Source: an uncultured Oscillospiraceae bacterium (GTDB lineage Bacteria > Bacillota > Clostridia > Oscillospirales > Oscillospiraceae). Taken from it: DNA of 20,566 nucleotides. The stretch is taken from the NCBI GenBank assembly GCA_900756715.1, contig CAAELC010000092.1, forward strand, positions 1 to 20,566, written 5' to 3'. A program made the position numbers and the translations under genes. Positions 1 through 8,013 of the stretch are shown here, in pieces. The notes below the pieces were generated by a model. It did no database searches and was not told the origin of the DNA. It saw nothing but the letters and a program-made list of their open reading frames with translations. Positions within the stretch are counted from its first letter, which is position 1. Every line of letters starts with the position of its first letter.

Positions 1-1247
1 TAAATCTGTCGGAACACCACAAAGGAGCCCAGCATAATGACCATGGGCACCCGGCTGTTCCCCGCGCCGCGCAGGGCGCCGGAGTAAATCTGGTTAAAGC
101 AGAACAGCAGGTAAAACGGGGACAGCAGCCGCAGCAGCAGCGTACCGTAAGCCACAACCTCAGCCTTGCTGTTGAAAAACGCCGTCAGCTGGGGCGCAAA
201 CACCAGCACTGGAATCAGCAGACCCGCTGTCACGGCCACAGACAGTCCCAGCGCCCGGCGAACGCCGCCCTTGGCGCGCGGCACATCCCCCACGCCCAGA
301 TTCTGTCCCACAAAGGTGGTGGAGGCCATGGACAGGGACTGCACCGGCAGAATCATCAATTGATCCAGCTTGGTGTATGCCGTCCACCCGGACATACAGT
401 CAGCCCCGAAGTGGTTGATGTAGCCCTGCACAAATACATTGGAAAAAGCGGTAACCGCCATTTGCAGCGCCGCCGGAATGCCCACGGAAATAATGCTTCT
501 CAGCATATCCCTGTGCATTTTCAAATCCCGCAGCACCACCCGGATGCAGCCGTCATAGCGCATCAGCACCCATATGGTCAGCACAGCCGAAACAAACTGG
601 GCAATAATGGTGGCATAGGCCACTCCCTCTACCCCCATGCCAAATTTCAGCACAAACAGCAGATCCAGCCCCGTGTTCAGCACAGCTGATACCACAAGGA
701 AATAAAACGGGCGCTGGGAATCCCCCACGGCCCGGAGAATCCCGGACCCCATGTTGTAAAAGAGCAAGCCCGTAATACCGGCAAAATAAATGGTGAGGTA
801 AGCCGTCTGATCCGGAGCTACCTCTGCCGGGGTCTTCATAAGTCCCAGCATAGCCGGCGTCATGGCAATGCCGGCAAAGGTGAACACCACGCTCATCAGC
901 AGCGTCAGCACCAGCGAGGTATGAACGGCGTCATGCACCTTATCGAAGCGGTGCGCCCCATAATACTGGCTGATGACAACTCCCGCGCCGCTGGAAAGCC
1001 CCAGAAAGAAGCCGATCAGCGTATTGATAATGGGTGTAACAGTGCCCACGGCAGAAAATGCCTCGTTGCTGACAAAGTTCCCCACTACCCATGTATCCAC
1101 CATATTGTAAAGCTGCTGAAACAGGTTTCCTGCCAGCAGCGGCAAGGCAAAGCTAATCAGATGGCGGGTGGTATTTCCGGTGGTCATGTCCACATCGTAA
1201 CGGGCCTTGCGATGCCCGGCGGCGTGAAGCAGGAACAGATGATGCAT
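1..1247 (-). CDS. MATE family multidrug/Na+-driven efflux transporter (C-terminus cut by window edge)
   Basis: An open frame runs from an ATG at 1247 off the left edge, giving about 415 residues of a family that is usually about 450 long, so only the last stretch is missing. The product is an inner-membrane antiporter that exports drugs or metabolites using Na+ or H+. Seen directly: long hydrophobic helices throughout, an N-terminal stretch reading PLLAGNLFQQLYNMVDTWVV and a following segment ending SSGAGVVISQYYGA, both typical of MATE/NorM-type proteins. A second internal repeat half begins near RSIISVGIPAALQMAVTAF. I chose the 1247 start because AGGA lies 9 bases upstream; an in-frame ATG at 1187 would remove a short charged leader but has no ribosome site. 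The gene is single, with its own promoter. The substrate cannot be told from sequence. Confidence 0.93.
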   Translation of the reverse strand, partial: MHHLFLLHAAGHRKARYDVDMTTGNTTRHLISFALPLLAGNLFQQLYNMVDTWVVGNFVSNEAFSAVGTVTPIINTLIGFFLGLSSGAGVVISQYYGAHRFDKVHDAVHTSLVLTLLMSVVFTFAGIAMTPAMLGLMKTPAEVAPDQTAYLTIYFAGITGLLFYNMGSGILRAVGDSQRPFYFLVVSAVLNTGLDLLFVLKFGMGVEGVAYATIIAQFVSAVLTIWVLMRYDGCIRVVLRDLKMHRDMLRSIISVGIPAALQMAVTAFSNVFVQGYINHFGADCMSGWTAYTKLDQLMILPVQSLSMASTTFVGQNLGVGDVPRAKGGVRRALGLSVAVTAGLLIPVLVFAPQLTAFFNSKAEVVAYGTLLLRLLSPFYLLFCFNQIYSGALRGAGNSRVPMVIMLGSFVVFRQI

Positions 1248-1290
1248 GGGGTATTTTTCCTTTCTCTGGTGAAAACATGTCTCTTATGGT

Positions 1291-1319
1291 ATCATATCAC
1301 CGCATTCCGCCAATTTCAA
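1291..1319 (-). promoter_or_regulatory. sigma-A type promoter of the MATE gene
   Basis: Read on the minus strand, TTGAAA (1314-1319) and TATGAT (1291-1296) are separated by exactly 17 bases. It lies about 45 bases upstream of the MATE start codon and reads toward it. Confidence 0.6.
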
Positions 1320-1388
1320 CCATTGTTGCAGGATTTTCCGCAGAATATTTTGCTGCTTCAGGATTTTGCCCCATGTTTCTGAAATGAA

Positions 1389-1448
1389 TAAAAGCCCCGC
1401 CGGGCAAGCGCCGAAAGCATCTATTCTTTCAGCGTCTGTCCGGCGGGG
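1389..1448 (-). terminator. Intrinsic terminator of glnS
   Basis: A 9-bp GC stem pairs 1395-1403 with 1440-1448, with further pairing inside. On the minus strand it is followed by CTTTTATT. It begins 12 bases after the glnS stop codon and separates glnS from the MATE gene. Confidence 0.85.
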
Positions 1449-1460
1449 ACCGCAGCAATA

Positions 1461-3209
1461 TTATTTTTTAAAGCTTTCCTTCAAGGACACACTGCGGTTG
1501 AACACCAGATGCTCTGCCGAGCAGTCCCGGTTGTCCATGCAGAAATAGCCCGTGCGCATAAACTGGAAGGTAGGTGCATTGACGCCGGTGCGGTTTTCCT
1601 GCTTGTCAAAAGCCTGTGCCACCGCACGCATGCCGGACTCCACCTTGCAGCCTTTCAGCACCGTCAGGGAATCCGGATTCATGCAGTCCAGAAAGTTCTT
1701 GTCCGGGCCATCAGGCTGGGCATCCGAAAACAGATTGTCATACAGACGCACCTCTGCTTCCATGCAGTTCTCCGCGTCCACCCAGTGCAATGTGGCTCCC
1801 TTGACCTTGCGTCCATCGGCAGGGTCGCCGCCCCGGCTGTTGGGGTCATACTCACACAGAACCTCAACGATGTTTCCGGCCTCATCCTTGACGCAGCCGG
1901 TGCATTTCACCAGATACGCCCCCTTCAAACGGCACTCGGGGCCGTTGGGATACAGCCGCTTGTACTTGGGCACGGGCTGCTCCAGAAAGTCGTCGGCCTC
2001 CATCCACAGATGGCGGCTGAAAGTAATCTCGTGGGTTCCCTGGGTGGGATCGGTGGGATTATTCTCCACAGTAAAGATTTCGCTCTGTCCCTCGGGATAG
2101 TTGGTCACGGTCAGCTTCACCGGGTGCAGCACAGCCATGGTACGCTCCGCGGTGGCATTCAGATCCTCCCGCAGGCAGTGCTCCAGGAAGCTGTATTCCA
2201 CCGTGCTGGGCGCCTTGGCCACGCCGATACGCTCGCAGAAATTGCGGATAGACCGGGCCGTATAGCCCCGGCGGCGCAGGCCGCACAGGGTGGGCATGCG
2301 GGGGTCATCCCAGCCGGAAACCCGCTTCTCCTCCACCAGCTGGCGCAGCTTGCGTTTGGACATGACCGTGTGGTCGATACCCAGCCGGGCAAACTCAATC
2401 TGGCGGGGCTTGTGATAGGGAATGCTCACATTGCTGACCACCCAGTCATACAGCGGGCGGTGATCCTCATACTCCAGCGAGCACAGGCTGTGGGTAATCC
2501 CCTCCAGCGCATCCTGAATGGGATGGGCAAAGTCATACATGGGGAAGATGCACCATTTCGTCCCCTGCCGGTGATGGTTGATGTAGCGGATACGATAGAT
2601 CACCGGGTCGCGCATATTGAAGTTGCCGCTGGCCAGATCAATCTTGGCGCGAAGGGTCATCTTACCCTCCTCCACCTCGCCGTTTTTCATCTTTTCAAAC
2701 AGGCGCAGGTTCTCCTCGACAGACCGGTCACGATACGGCGAAGTGGCCGGCACGCCAATGTCGCCGCGGTTTGCCTTGAATTCTTCCGGCGTCAGCTCGC
2801 ACACATAGGCAAGCCCCTTCTTAATCAGCTCCACCGCATATTCATAGTCTTTTTCGAAATAGTCGCTTCCATAGAAGAACCGATCGCCCCAGTCAAATCC
2901 CAGCCAGTGAATGTCCTGCTGGATGGCGTCCACATACTCGGTGTCCTCCTTGGCGGGGTTGGTGTCATCCATACGCAGGTTGCACAGGCCGCCAAATCTT
3001 TCTGCGGTTCCGAAATCAATGCACAGGGCCTTGCAGTGTCCAATGTGCAGATAGCCGTTAGGCTCCGGCGGGAAACGGGTGTGGACAGTCTGTCCCTGGA
3101 ACTGACCACCCTCTGCGATGTCCTCGTTAATGAAGTTGTAGATGAAGTTGCTGCTCTCGCTGCGCTCTGCCTCCTCGCTGGGCAGAGCAGGGTTGTTCTC
3201 CACGGCCAT
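1461..3209 (-). CDS. glnS: Glutaminyl-tRNA synthetase
   Basis: This 582-residue class I aminoacyl-tRNA synthetase charges tRNA-Gln with glutamine in the cytoplasm. Seen: RFPPEPNGYLHIGH with the HIGH signature at residues 55-58, an RMDDTNPAKE motif shortly after, and the second ATP-binding signature VMSKR at about 282-286. The C-terminal half matches the anticodon-binding beta-barrel region of GlnRS. The PPEPNG form and the MSKR loop fit GlnRS rather than bacterial GluRS. Length is close to the E. coli enzyme (about 550) with a short N-terminal extension. The start is supported by AGGAG 9 bases upstream and a promoter just beyond. The gene is monocistronic. Many Firmicutes lack this enzyme and make Gln-tRNA by amidation, so its presence narrows the lineage. 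A long antisense open frame over it is a composition artefact. Confidence 0.97.
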   Translation of the reverse strand: MAVENNPALPSEEAERSESSNFIYNFINEDIAEGGQFQGQTVHTRFPPEPNGYLHIGHCKALCIDFGTAERFGGLCNLRMDDTNPAKEDTEYVDAIQQDIHWLGFDWGDRFFYGSDYFEKDYEYAVELIKKGLAYVCELTPEEFKANRGDIGVPATSPYRDRSVEENLRLFEKMKNGEVEEGKMTLRAKIDLASGNFNMRDPVIYRIRYINHHRQGTKWCIFPMYDFAHPIQDALEGITHSLCSLEYEDHRPLYDWVVSNVSIPYHKPRQIEFARLGIDHTVMSKRKLRQLVEEKRVSGWDDPRMPTLCGLRRRGYTARSIRNFCERIGVAKAPSTVEYSFLEHCLREDLNATAERTMAVLHPVKLTVTNYPEGQSEIFTVENNPTDPTQGTHEITFSRHLWMEADDFLEQPVPKYKRLYPNGPECRLKGAYLVKCTGCVKDEAGNIVEVLCEYDPNSRGGDPADGRKVKGATLHWVDAENCMEAEVRLYDNLFSDAQPDGPDKNFLDCMNPDSLTVLKGCKVESGMRAVAQAFDKQENRTGVNAPTFQFMRTGYFCMDNRDCSAEHLVFNRSVSLKESFKK

Positions 3210-3270
3210 TGTCTCACACTCCTAATCATTTAAATATTTCCGCACAGGAATCGCTGTACGGTAAGTATCC

Positions 3271-3299
3271 ATTATACTGTTTCTTCCTGTAAAAAGCAA
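3271..3299 (-). promoter_or_regulatory. Promoter of glnS
   Basis: Minus strand TTGCTT (3294-3299), 17-base spacer, perfect TATAAT (3271-3276). It lies about 60 bases upstream of the glnS ATG. No T-box leader (long structured leader with a tRNA-pairing bulge) fits in the short gap, so control by tRNA charging is not indicated. Confidence 0.7.
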
Positions 3300-3304
3300 G
3301 ATAT

Positions 3305-3326
3305 TTCTCTCCCCCCGCTCCGGGGG
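3305..3326 (-). terminator. Weak hairpin after the CYTH gene
   Basis: CCCCCG (3312-3317) pairs with CGGGGG (3321-3326) around a 3-base loop, immediately after the CYTH stop codon. The following minus-strand sequence is A-rich rather than a T-run, so termination may be incomplete and some readthrough into glnS is possible. Confidence 0.35.
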
Positions 3327-3328
3327 TG

Positions 3329-3859
3329 TCACGGCATCCTCAGCAGCTCCTCCTGCGGCGGGATATGCCGGGCCAGCGCGGCGTTGCTCAGAAGCCGGTT
3401 TTCCGTCACCTCCCGCAAAACGCGAATGCCGTCGGGAAAAGAGAATTCCGTATCCTCCTGCGGAAGCTCCACCTCCATCACCGCAAGACCGGGCCAGAAG
3501 GGATACACATCAATTTCAAACACCAACCCCTCCCACGGCAGGCACCAGCGCCGCTTGCAAATCACCTGCGCCTGCCTGTCCCGGCGCAGCAGCAGGCGTT
3601 CATACTCCGCTTCCGTAATTTTCCGCTCCCGCTCAATGCGGGTGCGGGCGGTGCAGTCTGTCTTTTCCGTGTGAAAATACTCCGCCCGTCCATTCTGACG
3701 GCGGCAGCGCACCCGTTCCGTTATTCCGGGCCCGGCTTGCAGATACGCCTGCTGCATGTCATACACGGCATTGCAGCGGCTTTGCAGCATTTCTTCCGAT
3801 GGGCGGCAGATTAGAAAACGCCTCTCGATTTCAAGGGGCAGCGTGTCATTTACAGGCAT
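3329..3859 (-). CDS. CYTH domain protein, putative triphosphatase
   Basis: This 176-residue protein is of the CYTH/triphosphate tunnel metalloenzyme type. Members hydrolyse inorganic tripolyphosphate or thiamine triphosphate, or in a few cases make cAMP. Seen: the N-terminal signature LEIERRFL (E10, E12, R14, a form of the ExExK motif), followed by alternating basic/acidic strands such as ERVRCRR, RIERERKIT, FEIDVYPFW and VMEVELPQED, as expected for the charged tunnel. The start overlaps the end of rnmV by 10 bases, with GAGGAG 11 bases upstream. It is the last gene of the comEC-holA-rnmV unit. The fold is clear from the motif pattern; the substrate is not. Confidence 0.85.
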   Translation of the reverse strand: MPVNDTLPLEIERRFLICRPSEEMLQSRCNAVYDMQQAYLQAGPGITERVRCRRQNGRAEYFHTEKTDCTARTRIERERKITEAEYERLLLRRDRQAQVICKRRWCLPWEGLVFEIDVYPFWPGLAVMEVELPQEDTEFSFPDGIRVLREVTENRLLSNAALARHIPPQEELLRMP

Positions 3860-4437
3860 AAGTCAAAAAACTCCTCCCGCGTCATCAGCAGATTTATAGC
3901 CTCCAGCAACGCATTGGCCGTCAGATGCTCCGGCAGCTGCAGCTGCCGGATGAGGGCCTGCCGCCGCAAAGCAGAATCAGGGCCAATCAGCCCCCGCTCC
4001 AGAAAATCCGCCTTGGTAATGGGAACGCACTCTGTCTGCGGCACATCTTCTCCTTCGAAGGTGGCGCCCGCCCGACGCAGGCAGTCCAGCAGCACGGCAG
4101 GGGGCATTCCCTCCACACCCAGCTTTCCCTCCTTGCCGGGGCGGCGCTTGCGCCGCTCTTTTCCGTATCTATCGGGGATATAGGCCTGCTTCAGCTGCTG
4201 CGGCGGAATGGCTCCCTTCAGGAAATTGCGGATTACGAAGCCCGCCCCGTCCGGGTCGGTCAGCAGAATCAGGCCCCGCTCCTGTGCCAGACGGCGCAAA
4301 AAGCAAACCCGCTCCTTCTGGTTAAAAACAGCAAATCCTCCCGTCTCCACAATAACACCGTCTACCACCTGCGACAGGGCATTTTTGTCGTAGCGTCCTT
4401 CTACGACAATCACTTCCCGAATCTTTGGTTTTTTCAT
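3850..4437 (-). CDS. rnmV: Ribonuclease M5 (Toprim domain, 5S rRNA maturation)
   Basis: A 195-residue protein. The N-terminal Toprim domain shows the catalytic glutamate in REVIVVEGRYDKNAL (E13) and the DxD pair in LLTDPDGAG (D61, D63). The C-terminal part after about residue 95 (conserved IPDRYG..., then GVEGMPP and a helical tail) matches the RNase M5 C-terminal region. The family cleaves 5S rRNA precursor, usually with ribosomal protein L18 as cofactor. I placed the start at 4437, not at the longer frame opening at 4551: the 4437 ATG overlaps the holA stop as ATGA, the extra 38 residues lie inside holA in another frame, and the family begins close to the Toprim strand. A primase-like Toprim protein of unknown role is the alternative. 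Confidence 0.88.
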   Translation of the reverse strand: MKKPKIREVIVVEGRYDKNALSQVVDGVIVETGGFAVFNQKERVCFLRRLAQERGLILLTDPDGAGFVIRNFLKGAIPPQQLKQAYIPDRYGKERRKRRPGKEGKLGVEGMPPAVLLDCLRRAGATFEGEDVPQTECVPITKADFLERGLIGPDSALRRQALIRQLQLPEHLTANALLEAINLLMTREEFFDLCL

Positions 4438-5507
4438 CGTCCTGACAACTCCATAATAAACCGGGTCAATTCCCCCTCCCGGTCTATATTTTTTTCGCTT
4501 TTCATGCGCCGATCCAGTGTCTGGCATTCCTTCAGCGCCCACTGGCACCACTCATGGCTGATCCGCCGGGCCGCCTGCAGCAGAAGCTTTGCCGGATAGT
4601 CGCTTTTCATCTCCCACAGCTCCATCAGCCAGAACCGGTCCCGCCCCTGGTCAATGGCCATCCGGGCGGTGTACAGCCGCCTCAGCTCCTTCCCCACCGC
4701 GCCCAGAATCACAATCGGCTCCGTCTGCATCCGCAGCAGGTCGCCCAGCACCTGCGCCGCGCCGTTATAATCGCGGGCGGTGATGCGGTTGGTCATGTCA
4801 AAAATGCGGGCGTCCAGCACCGGCTCGGACACGGCCTCAATATCCTTGCTTGTAATCTGCGGATGCTTTGCGTAGGCGGCAATCTTCTCCGTCTCCGAAA
4901 CAAGCCCCGCCATCAGCGTGCCGCAGTAAAACAGCATATGGTCGGCAGTAGGGCCGTCTATCTCGTGGCCCAGCGCCTTGAACCGCCGCTGCAGCCACCG
5001 CACCAGCGCATCCCGCTGCTGTGGCTGGAATTCCACCGTTTCCACCGCTTTATCCAGCGCGGCGGCAAGCTTGCGCATCTTGGCATCCTTCTTGTAGGGA
5101 ATGGTGTCATAGATAAACACAAGCGTGCAGTATTCCGGCAAATCGCTCAGCAGTTCGATCAGCTGGCTGCGCTGTCCCTCATCCAGCTTGAATATGTCCC
5201 AGTCAGTCACCGTGACCATCGTGTGCTGGGACATCATGGGCATGGCCTCCACCGCCTCGCTCAGTTCCTGTGCCGTCAGGCGCGCGCCTGACAGGCGGTG
5301 CAGGTTGAATTCCTCAAACCCGGCCGGAACCAGCAGCTGCTGCAGCTGCTGCACATAGTTCTGGCGCAGATAGCTTTCCTCTCCATAAAACAGGTACGCC
5401 CCGGCGGGAGTCCCTGCCTTCACCGCTTCCCGCAGGCGCTCAAAAGCGGCGCTTTTCCCTGCTGATTTTCCGTTTTTGGCGCTTTTCGCGCTCTTCACTG
5501 GTGCCAT
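4434..5507 (-). CDS. holA: DNA polymerase III subunit delta
   Basis: A 357-residue clamp-loader subunit that opens the sliding clamp during replication. Seen: an N-terminal Lys/Ala/Ser-rich leader of about 20 residues, then YLFYGEESYLRQNYV (the delta family nucleotide-fold start), a central region with MVTVTDWDIFKLDE and LVFIYDTIPYKKDAKM, and the C-terminal collar domain (DIEAVSEPVLDARIFDMTN, then ILGAVGKELRRLYTAR). Length is normal for the family. AGGA lies upstream of the ATG. It lies 50 bases after comEC, an arrangement often seen in Firmicutes, and its stop overlaps the rnmV start (ATGA), so the two are probably translationally coupled. Confidence 0.95.
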   Translation of the reverse strand: MAPVKSAKSAKNGKSAGKSAAFERLREAVKAGTPAGAYLFYGEESYLRQNYVQQLQQLLVPAGFEEFNLHRLSGARLTAQELSEAVEAMPMMSQHTMVTVTDWDIFKLDEGQRSQLIELLSDLPEYCTLVFIYDTIPYKKDAKMRKLAAALDKAVETVEFQPQQRDALVRWLQRRFKALGHEIDGPTADHMLFYCGTLMAGLVSETEKIAAYAKHPQITSKDIEAVSEPVLDARIFDMTNRITARDYNGAAQVLGDLLRMQTEPIVILGAVGKELRRLYTARMAIDQGRDRFWLMELWEMKSDYPAKLLLQAARRISHEWCQWALKECQTLDRRMKSEKNIDREGELTRFIMELSGR

Positions 5508-5557
5508 AAAAAAGGTAGATCCTTTCTTTCATTCTTTTGTTCCGGCTATGCTTCCTC

Positions 5558-7831
5558 TCATCCCACCCGGACGGTAACGCTGCCCTCCTCGTCCGTGCGA
5601 TACAGCGCAGCCCCTACAGCAGTCAGGCGGGCCATGGCCGCCGGGGTGGGATGTCCGTAAGTATTGTCGCCCACACTGATAATCGCCGTCTCCGGCCGGA
5701 TGCTCTCTAAAAATGCCCGGCTGGAGCTGTATTTTGAGCCGTGATGGCTCACCAACAGCACCTCCACATCCGGCAGCGGATAGGTCTGGGCCAGTGCCTC
5801 CTCTGTAGATGCGGCCATGTCGCCGGTAATCAGCAGGTCAAAGTCCCCCGTGCTGCACAGAAACGACAGTCCCTGCTCATTCAGGTCACCCTGTCCCACC
5901 GGCGGATACACGGTCACACTGCACTCACCCAGCGGAATGTCTGTCTGCTCCCGCATCCATATCACCCGGCAGCCCCGTTCCTGTGCCAGCGCGGCAAGGC
6001 GCTCCCGCACGCCATATTCGTCCTCAATGTCCGGCAAATATACCGTGCCCACCTCCAGCCGTTCCATCAGCTCATACAGGCCGTTGGTATGGTCTGCGTG
6101 ATAATGGGTCACCGCAACCGCATCCAGCCGCTGCACGCCCATGGTGCTCAACTGTGCCAGCACCTGCCGGGCAGGCTGCTTGTAGCTGTTGCTGCTTCCG
6201 CAATCCACCACCATGGTGTGTCCTCCGGAGGAAAGCACCACGCTCTCTCCCTGCCCCACATCCACTGCCACCGCCGTCAAAGGCCCGGCGTGGAAGCCGG
6301 ATGTATGCAGTCCCACCGCCGCCAGCAGCGTCACAACGCTCAGCGCCAGCGCCAGTGCATACTTTCGTCTCCGCTGCCGTGAAAGCACGCACACAAGTCC
6401 CATCAGATATACAAGTCCCAACCAGTAGACAAGGTAGGGGTTGGACAGATACAGCACATGGCCCGGCAAGCGCAGCATCAGGCGCACAAGCCACCAGAAC
6501 GCCTCCGTCAGCCCCCGGGCAAGCAGTCCCAGAACCTGCGCGGCGGGCAGATACAAAAATCCCACCGGAAGCGTCAGGAACGCCGCCATAAAGCTCCACC
6601 CGGCCAGCGGCACCGCCAGCAAATTACTCAGCGGGGACAGCGGCGTCAGCAGGCCGAAATAATAGGCCGTCAGGGGCGTTGTAAACACCATTGCGCCCAA
6701 TGTGGCCGACAGGTTGGCCCCCAGAAACAGCCATACCTTCCGCACCGCAGGCTTCTGTCCCCGGCACCGCCGCGAAAAGGCCGCCTGCAGCCGCGGTGAT
6801 ACCACCAGCAGCCCCAATGTGGCCCCAAAGCTCAGCTGCAGGCTTACGCTGGCTGCGGCGTATGGATTGCCCAGCAAAATAACAAGCAGCGCCGCAGAAA
6901 GAGAGGTCAGCGGGTCAGTGGCTCGTCGGAACAAAGGCGCAAGCAGCAGAAAAATCAGCATGATGCATGCCCGCACCACCGACGGCGTCAGTCCCACCGC
7001 CACCATGTAAACAAGCAGTATCGGGATGGAGCATCCGGCCAGCAGGCGCCGGCGCCCCGCCGGGATCAACAGGGCCAGCAGGCTCACCAGAAATGCGCAG
7101 TGCAGCCCCGATACCGCAAACAGATGGCTCAGCCCCACCTCGGATACCTGATTCTGCTCCGCATCCGTCAATCCGGACTTGTCCCCCAGCAGCTCTGCCC
7201 GCAGCAGTCCGGCAGTTCGCCGGTTCTGCCACACGGCAGGAATTTTTTCCAGAATCGCCTGCCTCAGCCGCAGCGGAAAATACCGCAGGCTTCCGGCCTG
7301 TCCCTCCTCCACCGAGAAGCCCTCTTCCCGGTCATACAGCAACGCAAACACCCCCCGGGCGGTAAAGGTGGTCACCTCGTCTCCTCCGATTGTGGATGCA
7401 TCCTGTATGTGCACCGTGCAGGTGATCCGCTGTCCCGGCTCCAGCTGCCCCGCGTCTTCCGTCACAGTGTACAGGCAGGCATTTACGCGCCAGCCATCCG
7501 GGCGCACCGTGACACGCCAGCCGTTTTCCCGGGCCTGCGGATAGTCGGCCACCTGCACCGTCAGAACGGCATCCTCCCCGCAGCGGCTCAGAACCGGAGC
7601 CACCAGAACCCGCTGATACCCTGCGCTGTACAACAGTCCCGCTGCCGCAGAAAAGGCAATCAGCGCCGCGTATATCCGCAGGCGCTGTTTCTCTTTCAGC
7701 AGCCACAGGCTCAGCCCTCCCAGCAGCAACAGCCCCGCCGCCAGAAACAGGCTCCACGCCCCCTGCGGCAGCAGCGCCGCCAGAAGCAGCGCCCCGGAGG
7801 TAGAAAAGGCAATGGTCGCCAGTGTACGCAT
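5558..7831 (-). CDS. comEC: ComEC/Rec2 family DNA internalization protein
   Basis: A 757-residue membrane protein that forms the channel carrying single-stranded DNA across the membrane in natural transformation. Order: two or three N-terminal membrane helices; a soluble OB-like segment (about residues 65-170); the Competence domain with many helices (about 215-510), containing LSHLFAVSGLHCAFLVSLLA; then a C-terminal metallo-beta-lactamase-like domain beginning VAVDVGQGES, with metal motif HYHADH at 576-581 and a second conserved block SHHGSKYSSS (H696, H697). The full three-part architecture is intact. The start has GGGAGG 10 bases upstream and a consensus promoter. It heads the operon with holA, rnmV and the CYTH gene. 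Whether the host is naturally competent cannot be told; many Clostridia keep comEC without demonstrated transformation. Confidence 0.95.
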   Translation of the reverse strand: MRTLATIAFSTSGALLLAALLPQGAWSLFLAAGLLLLGGLSLWLLKEKQRLRIYAALIAFSAAAGLLYSAGYQRVLVAPVLSRCGEDAVLTVQVADYPQARENGWRVTVRPDGWRVNACLYTVTEDAGQLEPGQRITCTVHIQDASTIGGDEVTTFTARGVFALLYDREEGFSVEEGQAGSLRYFPLRLRQAILEKIPAVWQNRRTAGLLRAELLGDKSGLTDAEQNQVSEVGLSHLFAVSGLHCAFLVSLLALLIPAGRRRLLAGCSIPILLVYMVAVGLTPSVVRACIMLIFLLLAPLFRRATDPLTSLSAALLVILLGNPYAAASVSLQLSFGATLGLLVVSPRLQAAFSRRCRGQKPAVRKVWLFLGANLSATLGAMVFTTPLTAYYFGLLTPLSPLSNLLAVPLAGWSFMAAFLTLPVGFLYLPAAQVLGLLARGLTEAFWWLVRLMLRLPGHVLYLSNPYLVYWLGLVYLMGLVCVLSRQRRRKYALALALSVVTLLAAVGLHTSGFHAGPLTAVAVDVGQGESVVLSSGGHTMVVDCGSSNSYKQPARQVLAQLSTMGVQRLDAVAVTHYHADHTNGLYELMERLEVGTVYLPDIEDEYGVRERLAALAQERGCRVIWMREQTDIPLGECSVTVYPPVGQGDLNEQGLSFLCSTGDFDLLITGDMAASTEEALAQTYPLPDVEVLLVSHHGSKYSSSRAFLESIRPETAIISVGDNTYGHPTPAAMARLTAVGAALYRTDEEGSVTVRVG

Positions 7832-7868
7832 GCTCCCATCGCCTCCCTCTTATAAAAAAGCTGCCTGC

Positions 7869-7897
7869 ATTATACCAGAAAGCCCATCGCGTGTCAA
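7869..7897 (-). promoter_or_regulatory. Perfect-consensus promoter of the comEC operon
   Basis: Minus strand TTGACA (7892-7897), 17-base spacer, TATAAT (7869-7874). Both hexamers match the sigma-A consensus exactly. It sits about 40 bases upstream of the comEC start. Strong constitutive expression would suit holA, an essential gene downstream, better than a regulated competence gene. Confidence 0.8.
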
Positions 7898-7940
7898 AGC
7901 GTCCCCACCTGCGTAGCAAAAATCTCTCTGCTGTGCCTGC

Positions 7941-7984
7941 ATGTCTCTCGGATGTCTCTCGGATGTCTCCTGAATGTCCTCCAT
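7941..7984. repeat. 11-bp tandem repeat, about four copies
   Basis: ATGTCTCTCGG occurs twice perfectly (7941-7951, 7952-7962). It is followed by the degenerate units ATGTCTCCTGA (7963-7973) and ATGTCCTCCAT (7974-7984). It lies in the gap between the end of the pseudouridine synthase gene and the comEC promoter, about 45 bases upstream of the -35 element. Confidence 0.85.
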
Positions 7985-8013
7985 TTGTCGCCGAAAAAGG
8001 GTTTTTTCTCTCC

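Noticed and set aside
1509..3233. 574-codon plus-strand open frame
   Set aside because: Lies wholly antisense to glnS, has no ribosome site or family motifs, and is explained by the GC-rich codon bias that suppresses stops on the opposite strand.
4438..4551. N-terminal extension of rnmV
   Set aside because: Lies inside holA in another frame; the ATG at 4437 overlaps the holA stop and matches where the family begins.
7941..7984. CRISPR-like repeat
   Set aside because: The 11-base units are directly adjacent with no spacers; a simple tandem repeat.
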